Assembly: GCA_947630195.1 (NCBI GenBank)
Contig: CANRGQ010000040.1
Coordinates: 1-11,762 of the forward strand
From: an uncultured Bacilli bacterium
GTDB lineage: Bacteria > Bacillota_I > Bacilli_A > RF39 > UBA660
Direction: 5' to 3'
Length of the DNA stretch: 11,762 nt
The notes under the pieces were generated by a model. The model was not told where the DNA came from, searched no databases, and saw only the letters and a program-made list of their open reading frames with translations. Of this stretch, positions 5,553 through 11,762 are shown in pieces. Every line of letters starts with the position of its first letter. Position 1 is the stretch's first letter. The position numbers were made by a program, and so were the translations under genes.

Positions 5553-5864
5553 TCACTCTACTACCACAAAGGCAAAAGTATTACCTTCTACTTTAACATA
5601 AGAATCTTTATTATAGACTTCTTTAGTTACGGGATTACTTACTTCTTCTAAGTAATTCTTTTCATATAAGACTTCTAAAGTAATGTTAGGTCCTTCACAA
5701 ACATTTTCATAGTAACACTTTTTAGCACTATCAATTATTTTTTCCTCTACTACCCGATATAAATTCTTTTGATGCATATTAACTACTTTATAAATAGTGG
5801 GTATACTAATAATTAAAATAATAACGATAATACTTCCTATAACCGTAATCTTACTTGTATTCAT
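5553..5864 (-). CDS. Pilin-like small membrane protein lacking a prepilin cleavage motif
   Basis: A 103-residue protein with one N-terminal helix (about 6-27, with Pro22) followed by a short soluble domain with C50 and C56. The LYEKNYLEEVSNPVTKEVYN stretch resembles the C-terminal part of minor pilins and pseudopilins of gut Bacillota (L..GYL...NP.T.E). However, the G-F-T-x-x-E prepilin peptidase site is absent, so it probably stays as an ordinary anchored protein. I prefer the third of three in-frame ATGs (5864) because GGAG lies six bases upstream; 5876 would add four residues. It overlaps the end of tgt by 14 bases, which implies translational coupling. It ends in TGA. Function unknown; the resemblance is from general memory of the family. 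Confidence 0.65.
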   Translation of the reverse strand: MNTSKITVIGSIIVIILIISIPTIYKVVNMHQKNLYRVVEEKIIDSAKKCYYENVCEGPNITLEVLYEKNYLEEVSNPVTKEVYNKDSYVKVEGNTFAFVVVE

Positions 5865-6978
5865 AGCCATCTCCATAATAATCTTTAATGAAATTATCTC
5901 TAAATTCTTCTAAAGTATCACTTTCAATATTTTTTCTTATCTCGGCCATTAAATTAGTTAAGAAAGTAATATTATGAATAGATAATAGTCTCGCTCCAAA
6001 AGTTTCATCGGCGGTGATTAAATGTCTGATATAAGCTTTAGTATAATTCTTACAAGCATAGCAATTACAATCATCTTGAACGGGAGTAAAATCTTCTTTA
6101 AATTTACTGTTTTTAAGGTTTATTTTCCCATTTTTAGTATAAGCATGACCGTGTCTTGCAAGTCTTGTAGGACTTACACAATCAAATAAATCAATACCGC
6201 GCATAACATTTTCGATTAAATCGATGGGATCTCCCACTCCCATTAAATATCTTAGTTTATCTTCTGGCAAGTATTTAGTGGCATATCCCACCATTTTATA
6301 CATCGTCGGTTTATCCTCCCCAACTGAAGTACCTCCTACGGAATAACCATCAAAATCCATTTTAGTAAGTTCTTCTGCACAATGACGTCTTAAATCTTCG
6401 TATTCGCCCCCTTGAACAATACCAAATAGCATTTGATCTTCTCTTTTAAAGACATCTTTACCCCGTCTTGCCCAATTAAGAGTTCTTTCGACACTTTTTG
6501 CAATGTATTCATGCGTACTTGGCCATTTAACACATTCATCAAAACTCATTACGATATCACTACCTAATTTTTGTTGAATTTCAATCGATTTTTCCGGAGT
6601 TAAAAATAGTCTATCGCCATTTTCGTGATTTTTAAAGTGCACTCCTTCTTCCGTAATATCTTTAGGTTTAGCCAAACTAAAAACTTGGTAACCCCCACTA
6701 TCAGTAAGAATTGGCCCGTCATAATTCATAAATTTATGAAGACCTCCCGCTTTGGCCACAATATCTTCCCCAGGTCTAAGCCATAAATGATAAGTATTAG
6801 CTAAAATTATCCCGCAACCTATCTCTTTTATCTCTTCGGGAGATAATGTTTTTACCGTGGCATTCGTTCCTACAGGCATAAACATGGGTGTTTTATACAC
6901 TTTACCATTAAATGTAAACTCCCCTAAACGAGCCATATTTTTCTTACTTTTTTTCTTTAAACTATATTCAAGTCTCAT
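5851..6978 (-). CDS. tgt: tRNA-guanine transglycosylase
   Basis: Exchanges guanine-34 for preQ1 in tRNAs with GUN anticodons, a step of queuosine synthesis in the cytoplasm. The 375 residues match full-length bacterial Tgt. Visible marks: FMPVGTNATVK near 33-43, LTDSGGYQVFSL with general acid/base D93, GIVQGG near 186-191, YSVGGTSVGE near 212-221, the nucleophile D266 in LFDCVSPTR, and the zinc site C304, C306, C309 and H335. The start follows TTTAGGTGAT by four bases. It has its own promoter across a divergent dyad and overlaps the following pilin-like gene. The usual partner queA is close but in a separate unit. Confidence 0.97.
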   Translation of the reverse strand: MRLEYSLKKKSKKNMARLGEFTFNGKVYKTPMFMPVGTNATVKTLSPEEIKEIGCGIILANTYHLWLRPGEDIVAKAGGLHKFMNYDGPILTDSGGYQVFSLAKPKDITEEGVHFKNHENGDRLFLTPEKSIEIQQKLGSDIVMSFDECVKWPSTHEYIAKSVERTLNWARRGKDVFKREDQMLFGIVQGGEYEDLRRHCAEELTKMDFDGYSVGGTSVGEDKPTMYKMVGYATKYLPEDKLRYLMGVGDPIDLIENVMRGIDLFDCVSPTRLARHGHAYTKNGKINLKNSKFKEDFTPVQDDCNCYACKNYTKAYIRHLITADETFGARLLSIHNITFLTNLMAEIRKNIESDTLEEFRDNFIKDYYGDGYEYK

Positions 6979-7007
6979 CTAAATCACCTAAATTTCTCTC
7001 AAGTAAA

Positions 7008-7036
7008 ATTATAACAAAACTTGACATATTATACAA
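7008..7036 (-). promoter_or_regulatory. Promoter of tgt
   Basis: On the minus strand TTGTAT (7031-7036) and exact TATAAT (7008-7013) with a 17-base spacer and TGT before the -10. Transcription should begin near 7001. It overlaps the divergent promoter at 7021-7049. Confidence 0.75.
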
Positions 7037-7049
7037 GATTTGTTATAAT
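7021..7049 (+). promoter_or_regulatory. Consensus promoter of the 154-aa gene
   Basis: TTGACA (7021-7026) and TATAAT (7044-7049), both exact, with a 17-base spacer. Both this promoter and that of tgt lie inside one near-perfect dyad (arms 7008-7023 and 7034-7049), so the two polymerases or one bound protein would interfere with each other. Confidence 0.85.
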
Positions 7050-7081
7050 ATCAACTCGGATTTAAAGAAAAGGGGTATATT

Positions 7082-7546
7082 ATGGGTAATAGTAGAAGAA
7101 TTAGTAAATTAGACCATAAAATTGATATTGTTTACAATCGTGAACAATTAAAGAAATTTTATAGTTCTTTAAAATGGAATAATTTTAAAAACTTAGCTTT
7201 AGAAAGAATGAGCGAGATTGATAATTTAGTTGTCGGTTATAAAAATAGCTTACCTAAAGCATTCACTTATAGTACACCAAGTTTAATGTATAGAACATCC
7301 GAGATTCTAATGCAAGAAAATAATTTTGGTTTTCAAAATACTGATGAACTACTTTATTTCTATATTCAAGCAGTTGATAGTAATTTAAAATTTTTAGAAC
7401 TTGCCACCCTTGCGGAAAGTAAAGAAGAATTTAAAAAGATGTGTGTGATGCAATTTGGTATTTATGATAATGTTATAACTTTAATCGAAGCTAAATTAAA
7501 AACGAGATTAGAAGAATTAGAAAATACTCAAAATAAAACAAAGTAA
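7082..7546 (+). CDS. Unknown soluble helical protein, 154 residues
   Basis: I do not recognise this protein. It is hydrophilic, has no signal peptide or membrane segment, and looks almost fully helical, with a basic start (residues 1-12), a conserved-looking PKAFTYSTPSLMYR stretch near 58-71, and a lysine/glutamate-rich, probably coiled end (about 133-154). Single Cys at 121. Signals are strong: consensus promoter, AAGGGG ribosome site six bases before ATG, and a bidirectional terminator that includes its stop codon. It is a single-gene unit placed between tgt and queA but on the other strand, so a link to queuosine is not implied by operon structure. Confidence 0.8.
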   Translation: MGNSRRISKLDHKIDIVYNREQLKKFYSSLKWNNFKNLALERMSEIDNLVVGYKNSLPKAFTYSTPSLMYRTSEILMQENNFGFQNTDELLYFYIQAVDSNLKFLELATLAESKEEFKKMCVMQFGIYDNVITLIEAKLKTRLEELENTQNKTK

Positions 7547-7571
7547 TTTAAATAGTTACTTTGCTTTTTTT
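7539..7571. terminator. Bidirectional terminator between the 154-aa gene and queA
   Basis: CAAAGTAA (7539-7546) pairs with TTACTTTG (7556-7563) around a 9-base loop. The plus strand continues with a run of seven T, the minus strand with TTTTATTTT, so it serves both convergent genes. The first arm includes the stop codon of the plus-strand gene. Confidence 0.9.
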
Positions 7572-7574
7572 ATT

Positions 7575-8597
7575 TTATTTAATAAACATCGCATCCCCAA
7601 AAGAGAAAAACCGATAATCATTTTGTTTAGCTACTTCATAGGCATTTAAAATATATTCTCTTTTAGATAAAGCACTTACAAGCATTAAAAGGGTACTCTT
7701 TGGTAAATGGAAGTTAGTTATCAAACCATCAATAGCTAAAAATTCATAACCGGGATAGATAAAGATATCCGTATTTCCAGAACATTCTTTAAAAGTATGA
7801 TATTTACTCATTACTGTTTCTAATACTCTGGTACTAGTAGTTCCTACAGCATATATCTTTCTACCATCCCTTTTTGCTTTATTTAAAGTATCCGCTACCT
7901 CTTTTTTCATCTCATAATATTCACTATGCATATGATGTTCTTTAATATTTTCGACCTCAACTGGTCTAAAGGTACCTAATCCCACATGTAAAGTAACATA
8001 ACAAATAATGACTCCCATATCTTCTAACTCTTTAAGTAATTCTTTGGTAAAATGAAGTCCGGCCGTCGGAGCGGCAGCACTTCCTAAGTATTTCGCATAA
8101 ACCGTTTGGTAACGATCTTGATCTTTTAGGGTTTCATGAATATAAGGAGGAAGAGGCATTAACCCTATTTCTTCAATTAAATTAATAAATATTCCCTCAT
8201 AATTAAATTTAACTCTTATAATTCCCTCTTCTAATTTTTCGATTACTTCACACTCTAATTTTGAAGAAAAGGTAATTTTAGTTCCTACATGGAGTCTTTT
8301 TCCAGGCCTTGCAAGACACTCCCATATATCTCCTTCCATATTTTTTAAAAGTAAGACTTCTATTTTAGCCTTTGTATCTAACTTTTCTCCCATTAATCTA
8401 GCTGGTAATACTTTAGTATCATTTAAAACTAAAACATCGCCTCTTTTTAAATAATTTTTGATATTAAAAAACTTAGTATGTTCAATATTACCTGTATTTT
8501 TATCTAAAACCATTAATTTAGATTCACTTCTATTTTTAATTGGACTTTGAGCAATATACTTTTCGTCTAATTCATAATCATAATCGTTTATATTCAT
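7575..8597 (-). CDS. queA: S-adenosylmethionine:tRNA ribosyltransferase-isomerase
   Basis: Transfers and rearranges the ribosyl part of AdoMet onto preQ1-modified tRNA to give epoxyqueuosine, the step after Tgt. The 340 residues match the family. Conserved blocks: FDYxLP-like start DYDYELDEKYIAQSP, VLVLNDTKVLPARL at 56-69, RYQTVYAKYLGS then AAAPTAGLHFT near 162-184, TLHVGLGTFRPV at 202-213, VGTTSTRVLE at 251-260, TNFHLPKSTLLMLVSAL near 294-310 and YRFFSFGDAM near 328-337. ATG at 8597 is preferred since GGAAG lies seven bases before it; a GTG at 8612 would add five residues but has no ribosome site. It has its own promoter, separate from the tmk operon upstream. Confidence 0.97.
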   Translation of the reverse strand: MNINDYDYELDEKYIAQSPIKNRSESKLMVLDKNTGNIEHTKFFNIKNYLKRGDVLVLNDTKVLPARLMGEKLDTKAKIEVLLLKNMEGDIWECLARPGKRLHVGTKITFSSKLECEVIEKLEEGIIRVKFNYEGIFINLIEEIGLMPLPPYIHETLKDQDRYQTVYAKYLGSAAAPTAGLHFTKELLKELEDMGVIICYVTLHVGLGTFRPVEVENIKEHHMHSEYYEMKKEVADTLNKAKRDGRKIYAVGTTSTRVLETVMSKYHTFKECSGNTDIFIYPGYEFLAIDGLITNFHLPKSTLLMLVSALSKREYILNAYEVAKQNDYRFFSFGDAMFIK

Positions 8598-8616
8598 CTT
8601 TTCACTTCCCACAAGT

Positions 8617-8645
8617 ATTATAAAGAAAAATGGGCTAATTGTCCA
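8617..8645 (-). promoter_or_regulatory. Promoter of queA, overlapping a weak hairpin
   Basis: On the minus strand TGGACA (8640-8645) and exact TATAAT (8617-8622) with a 17-base spacer. A weak hairpin AATGG/CCATT (8629-8633 and 8643-8647), followed by TTT on the minus strand, overlaps the -35 and might partly end the preceding tmk operon. Confidence 0.65.
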
Positions 8646-8706
8646 TTCTTAAATTTCTTTTTAAACTATTTTCATAATAATGATTTTCTTAGTAATAAAT
8701 ATTAAA

Positions 8707-9384
8707 TTATTCATTTTCGAGAATTTCTTTTACCTTAGTATATATTTCCTTAGATATATCTTCAATACTTCTAATTTTATTGTCTTTAACTTCTTCTATT
8801 TTAAGGAAGTTATATAAGTCAGCCATCTCTTCATAAGCCATCTCAGCATGACGCATATTATCTTCGCTTCTTTCGTGTTCGTCTAATTCTTTTCTGGATT
8901 TGGAAAGTTCTTTGGAATATTCATAAGGAAGATGTAAAAATATTTTAATATCAGGTTTCGGAAGTTCTAGTAAATCATATTCTAACTTTTCTAACCATTT
9001 AAACATTTCTAATCTTTCGCCTTTATCTTTAATTTTTCCGCCTTGATGTGCCATATTAGAAGTTACATAACGATCTAGTAAAACTAGATAATCTTTCTCT
9101 AAATATTCATTTATTATTCCCACATTATATAGTCTATCAGCAGCATAATATAAAGATGCTACTTTAGCAGGTACGTTATTAGCCCCTTCTTTAAACCAAC
9201 CATGGGAAATACTTTCTTTACCAAGATAAGGTCCACCCACTATTTTACCAGTAGGACTATCATAAACAGGAAAAGACATTTTAAAGACTTTATAGCCATC
9301 TTTAATTAAGTTTTCCTCTAAGATATTACTTTGGGTTTCTTTTCCTGAACAATCCGTTCCCTCAATTAAAATTATTTTACCCAT
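8707..9384 (-). CDS. tmk: Thymidylate kinase family protein
   Basis: Phosphorylates dTMP to dTDP with ATP. The 225 residues carry a P-loop at 8-17 (EGTDCSGKET), a DRY motif at 104-106 followed by TSNMAHQGG, and a lid segment with Arg/Lys near 161-173. The P-loop differs from the common EGxDGSGKST by Cys12 and Glu16, and the 39-80 part with GPYLGKE and FKEGANNVPAK is of the divergent clostridial-type dTMP kinase. Its ribosome site GGAGGT lies in the last codons of pyrH, two bases before the intergenic start, so the genes are coupled. As the last gene after thyX it fits dTTP synthesis well. Another nucleoside monophosphate could also be a substrate. Confidence 0.88.
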   Translation of the reverse strand: MGKIILIEGTDCSGKETQSNILEENLIKDGYKVFKMSFPVYDSPTGKIVGGPYLGKESISHGWFKEGANNVPAKVASLYYAADRLYNVGIINEYLEKDYLVLLDRYVTSNMAHQGGKIKDKGERLEMFKWLEKLEYDLLELPKPDIKIFLHLPYEYSKELSKSRKELDEHERSEDNMRHAEMAYEEMADLYNFLKIEEVKDNKIRSIEDISKEIYTKVKEILENE

Positions 9385-9386
9385 TT

Positions 9387-10076
9387 TTAACCTCCAATTA
9401 AAGTTCCTATTTTTTCATTATTAAAATAGGCCATTATTTTTTCATAATCTTTAAAGTTCATCACTAATATTTTGGTATGTAATTCTTGACACTTTTTAAT
9501 CGCATAAGCATCCATTACTTTTAAATCTTTTTCTAATACTTCCTCATAAGTTAAATAATCGTATTTAATGGCATCTTTATTTACTTTAGGATCATCACTA
9601 TAAACACCATCAACATTAGTAAGTTTAATAATTAAATCGGCATCTAACTTTTCTAAGGCAAGTATTGTTCCAGAGTCTGTTGAGTAACCGGACATTCCAA
9701 CTCCCCCTCCAAAAATAATAACTTGACCAGCATTATAACTATTTTTTAATTCCCCATCACTTAAATTAGTAATTAAGTTAGGAACATTAAAAGGTGTCGC
9801 TAAAATACACTTAACATTATGATTAGTTAAATAATCTTTTAAATATAAAGCATTAATAATTGAACTAAAGATACCTATTGTATCTGCCGTAACTTTATCC
9901 ATTTCAGGATGACTTCTTCCCCGAAAAAAGTTTCCTCCTCCAATGACAATAGCTACTTCATGATTACTCTTTAATAAATTAACTAAACTTAAAACTTTAT
10001 CTAATTTATTTTGTGATACATTTTCTAAATCTTCTTTTAAAGATTCCCCACTAATTTTTAATATTATCTTACTCAT
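9387..10076 (-). CDS. pyrH: UMP kinase
   Basis: Amino-acid-kinase-fold UMP kinase that makes UDP from UMP. Of 229 residues: K7 and KISGES at the N-terminus, GGGNFFRG at 46-53 for phosphate binding, TAD with D65 near the UMP site, GGGVGMSGYSTDSG at 123-136, KLTNVDGVYSDDP at 151-163, and LKVMDAYAI near 185-193. It is slightly shorter than the usual 235-245. Its ATG overlaps the thyX stop by 8 bases (ATGAGTAA), with AAAGGA upstream. The usual pyrH location is beside tsf and frr, whereas here it lies in a thymidylate operon. Whether this is the only copy cannot be seen. Confidence 0.9.
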   Translation of the reverse strand: MSKIILKISGESLKEDLENVSQNKLDKVLSLVNLLKSNHEVAIVIGGGNFFRGRSHPEMDKVTADTIGIFSSIINALYLKDYLTNHNVKCILATPFNVPNLITNLSDGELKNSYNAGQVIIFGGGVGMSGYSTDSGTILALEKLDADLIIKLTNVDGVYSDDPKVNKDAIKYDYLTYEEVLEKDLKVMDAYAIKKCQELHTKILVMNFKDYEKIMAYFNNEKIGTLIGG

Positions 10077-11496
10077 GAGTTTTTTCCTTTAAATTTTCTA
10101 ATATTTTTAATATTCGGCCACAAGATTCTTTACCTTCACTACAAATATGTTTCGTAACACAATCCGGACCTAAATTGCGAGCAAAATATTTACTCAATTT
10201 GCTTATTTCACCATGCATTTTTAAAACATTTTCTCTAATACACCATTGAGCTTTAGTACATTCTCTTAATCTACATATCCATCTAAATGCTTCACCATCA
10301 AAGTTTATTACAACATTTATGGCATTTCCACTTAAGGTAAAATAAACTAAATCTTCTTCCCTTATTCCCATATTTTTAAACTCATTATAGACTTTTACAT
10401 TATTTTCGAAAATTTCCTCATAAAATTTATTTAACTTACTTTCTTTAATACTAGGTGGCGTAATATAATATTTTAAGTTATAATTTGGAACAAAATCGGG
10501 GATAGATAAAGATAATCTTCTGTGTCTTGTATAATGGGTCAAAATAGCCATAGGAACACTAAATTGAAAACGCATATTAATTTGTTTTAAGTCTTCATGT
10601 TCTCTTTCATTAAAGATAGCTCTCATTATTTGCTCTTCTAACTTTTCATTATCTTTTATATTATGATCATAAAACTTTTTAGCCATTTTATAATCATAAT
10701 TATATACCCGCATTAAAGCATTTATAATTAAAGTTTCATCAATATTAGGAGTACAATCTAATAAAATAGGATTTGAAATCATAGTATATTTTGGTTTATC
10801 TATATCTTTTAAGACGTTCTCTACTTCTGAATAATTTGCCTTTTCTTCTTTATCAATAATTGTAGGTAAATAAGGAGCTCTTTTAAGAGCAATTTCATAT
10901 AATTTATTACCTAATTCTTTTAATTCGGTAATATTAGCATATTTAGTTTTAGTTAATTTTATTATCATTCTGGCTAAAGATGTTGCATCAAGTCCCATAA
11001 TAATTTCCCCATAATAACAATATGGTAAAACAAAGCGAGAATCTTCTTTATTAATACCAGATTCATTTATCTTACTATAACTTTTAAATAAACTTTGCAT
11101 GTATTTTTTATATTTATTTTTAATTTCATCATTATTTTCTAAAATACTACCATTTTCATCATGAAAATCGGGAACATAAAAACCAACTTTCGAAAAATCA
11201 ACTTCCCTCCGAGATTTAATAGTAAAAGAGGCAAATCTTTCCGCAATTATAGTTTGTTCCACTACGGGAGTTACTTCACTCAAAGCAAAGACCATATAAT
11301 CATGGTCAATCGTCGAAGTATGTCCCATATTAATTACTCTACTTACAAATTTTAAAGCCTTTTCGGGATCTTCCATCGAATTAATTGCCTCAAAAACACT
11401 TCCTGGCATCCTAGAAAGTTTACCCGCAGCAGCGCATATTTGAACTTGTCTTGCAATTTCTTTTTGAGAAATATTACCAATTAATTTTACTTGCAT
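10069..11496 (-). CDS. thyX: Tandem-domain FAD-dependent thymidylate synthase
   Basis: Makes dTMP from dUMP using methylene-THF, FAD and NADPH. At 475 residues it is twice the usual ThyX length and appears to hold two ThyX halves. Half one: GHTSTIDHDYMVFAL at 58-72, QTIIAERFASFTIKSRRE at 81-98 at the place of the RHRxxS motif, and LARMIIKLTKTKYA near 174-187. Half two: HYTRHRRLSLS at 321-331 with an intact RHR (324-326), and FRWICRLRECTKAQWCIR near 404-421, matching the family's RxxxxAQWEIR end. A C-terminal GPDC..C......C cluster (446, 452, 459) may bind metal. RHR is missing in half one (AER). The start follows GAGGTAAT. It is eight bases from glyA and overlaps pyrH. Confidence 0.88.
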   Translation of the reverse strand: MQVKLIGNISQKEIARQVQICAAAGKLSRMPGSVFEAINSMEDPEKALKFVSRVINMGHTSTIDHDYMVFALSEVTPVVEQTIIAERFASFTIKSRREVDFSKVGFYVPDFHDENGSILENNDEIKNKYKKYMQSLFKSYSKINESGINKEDSRFVLPYCYYGEIIMGLDATSLARMIIKLTKTKYANITELKELGNKLYEIALKRAPYLPTIIDKEEKANYSEVENVLKDIDKPKYTMISNPILLDCTPNIDETLIINALMRVYNYDYKMAKKFYDHNIKDNEKLEEQIMRAIFNEREHEDLKQINMRFQFSVPMAILTHYTRHRRLSLSIPDFVPNYNLKYYITPPSIKESKLNKFYEEIFENNVKVYNEFKNMGIREEDLVYFTLSGNAINVVINFDGEAFRWICRLRECTKAQWCIRENVLKMHGEISKLSKYFARNLGPDCVTKHICSEGKESCGRILKILENLKEKTHE

Positions 11497-11504
11497 AATT
11501 ACCT

Positions 11505-11762
11505 CTAATTATTTAAAGGAAATTTACTTGTTAAATCTAAAACTTCCTTAGTTAATTCCTCTAATTTATCTGGATTTTCTCTATTATTAAAAGCATCATC
11601 TATTATATGAGCAACTTTAATAAATTCTTCCTCCTTAAATCCTCTTGTCGTCATGGCGGGACTACCTATTCTTATACCACTTGCCACCATTGCTTTTTCG
11701 GTTTCATTAGGAATAGTATTTTTATTAACCGTAATATGAATGGTATCTAAAAGTTTTTCGGC
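11505..11762 (-). CDS. glyA: Serine hydroxymethyltransferase, C-terminal part (cut by window edge)
   Basis: The last 85 residues of GlyA, which turns serine and THF into glycine and 5,10-methylene-THF with PLP. The frame is open to the right edge. Visible family marks are ITVNKNTIPNE, then VASGIRIGSPAMTTRGFKEEE, and the final LTSKFPL, matching the usual C-terminus. The active-site lysine lies outside the window. It is the first visible gene of a glyA-thyX-pyrH-tmk run; its product is the methylene donor ThyX needs, which explains the linkage. Confidence 0.95.
   Translation of the reverse strand, partial: AEKLLDTIHITVNKNTIPNETEKAMVASGIRIGSPAMTTRGFKEEEFIKVAHIIDDAFNNRENPDKLEELTKEVLDLTSKFPLNN

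Noticed and set aside
11161..11355. Plus-strand frame of 64 codons
   Set aside because: Antisense shadow within thyX without translation signals.

Overview
The window is very AT-rich and uses the standard genetic code: tryptophan is TGG and TGA serves as a stop. It carries Gram-positive style signals: strong A/G-rich or AGGTGAT-type ribosome sites, near-consensus sigma-A promoters and intrinsic terminators. The enzymes resemble those of low-GC Bacillota. My inference is an uncultured gut Bacilli lineage of the RF39/Mollicutes-like kind, with a chromosomal rather than plasmid or phage segment. I cannot confirm the taxon from sequence alone.

Layout. 1-1035: a terminator of an unseen upstream gene, then a XerD-type tyrosine recombinase. 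1043-2009 (minus): a ZIP metal transporter followed by an unannotated 44-residue Asn/Ser/Arg-rich small gene with a perfect ribosome site. 2010-2455: a gene-poor, very AT-rich stretch with several inverted repeats. 2456-4051 (minus): a two-gene unit of a helix-turn-helix protein and a Cys-containing membrane-anchored protein. 4128-5211: a divergent pair of a DUF421/YetF-like protein and a small YrzE/TIGR04086-like membrane protein. 5239-5552: a complete type I toxin-antitoxin-like locus, with a 27-residue hydrophobic peptide, a convergent antisense RNA and two terminators. 5553-6978 (minus): tgt and a pilin-like small protein. 7082-7546: an unknown helical protein, divergent from tgt across a 42-bp dyad. 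7575-8597 (minus): queA. 8707-11762 (minus): tmk, pyrH, a tandem-domain thyX and the 3' end of glyA.

How the genes fit together. GlyA makes 5,10-methylene-THF, ThyX uses it to turn dUMP into dTMP, and the UMP kinase and thymidylate kinase phosphorylate UMP and dTMP, so glyA-thyX-pyrH-tmk is a tightly packed pyrimidine/one-carbon operon. QueA and Tgt are consecutive steps of queuosine tRNA modification; here they sit in separate transcription units on either side of an opposite-strand gene.

The most interesting part is 5239-5552. Two good promoters face each other, the two transcripts overlap at their 3' ends, and nearly the whole toxin 5' leader can pair: two consecutive segments with two 3'-UTR segments, and the next one with itself over the Shine-Dalgarno. 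This is the design of Bacillus-type I toxin systems, but the peptide is not one I recognise.
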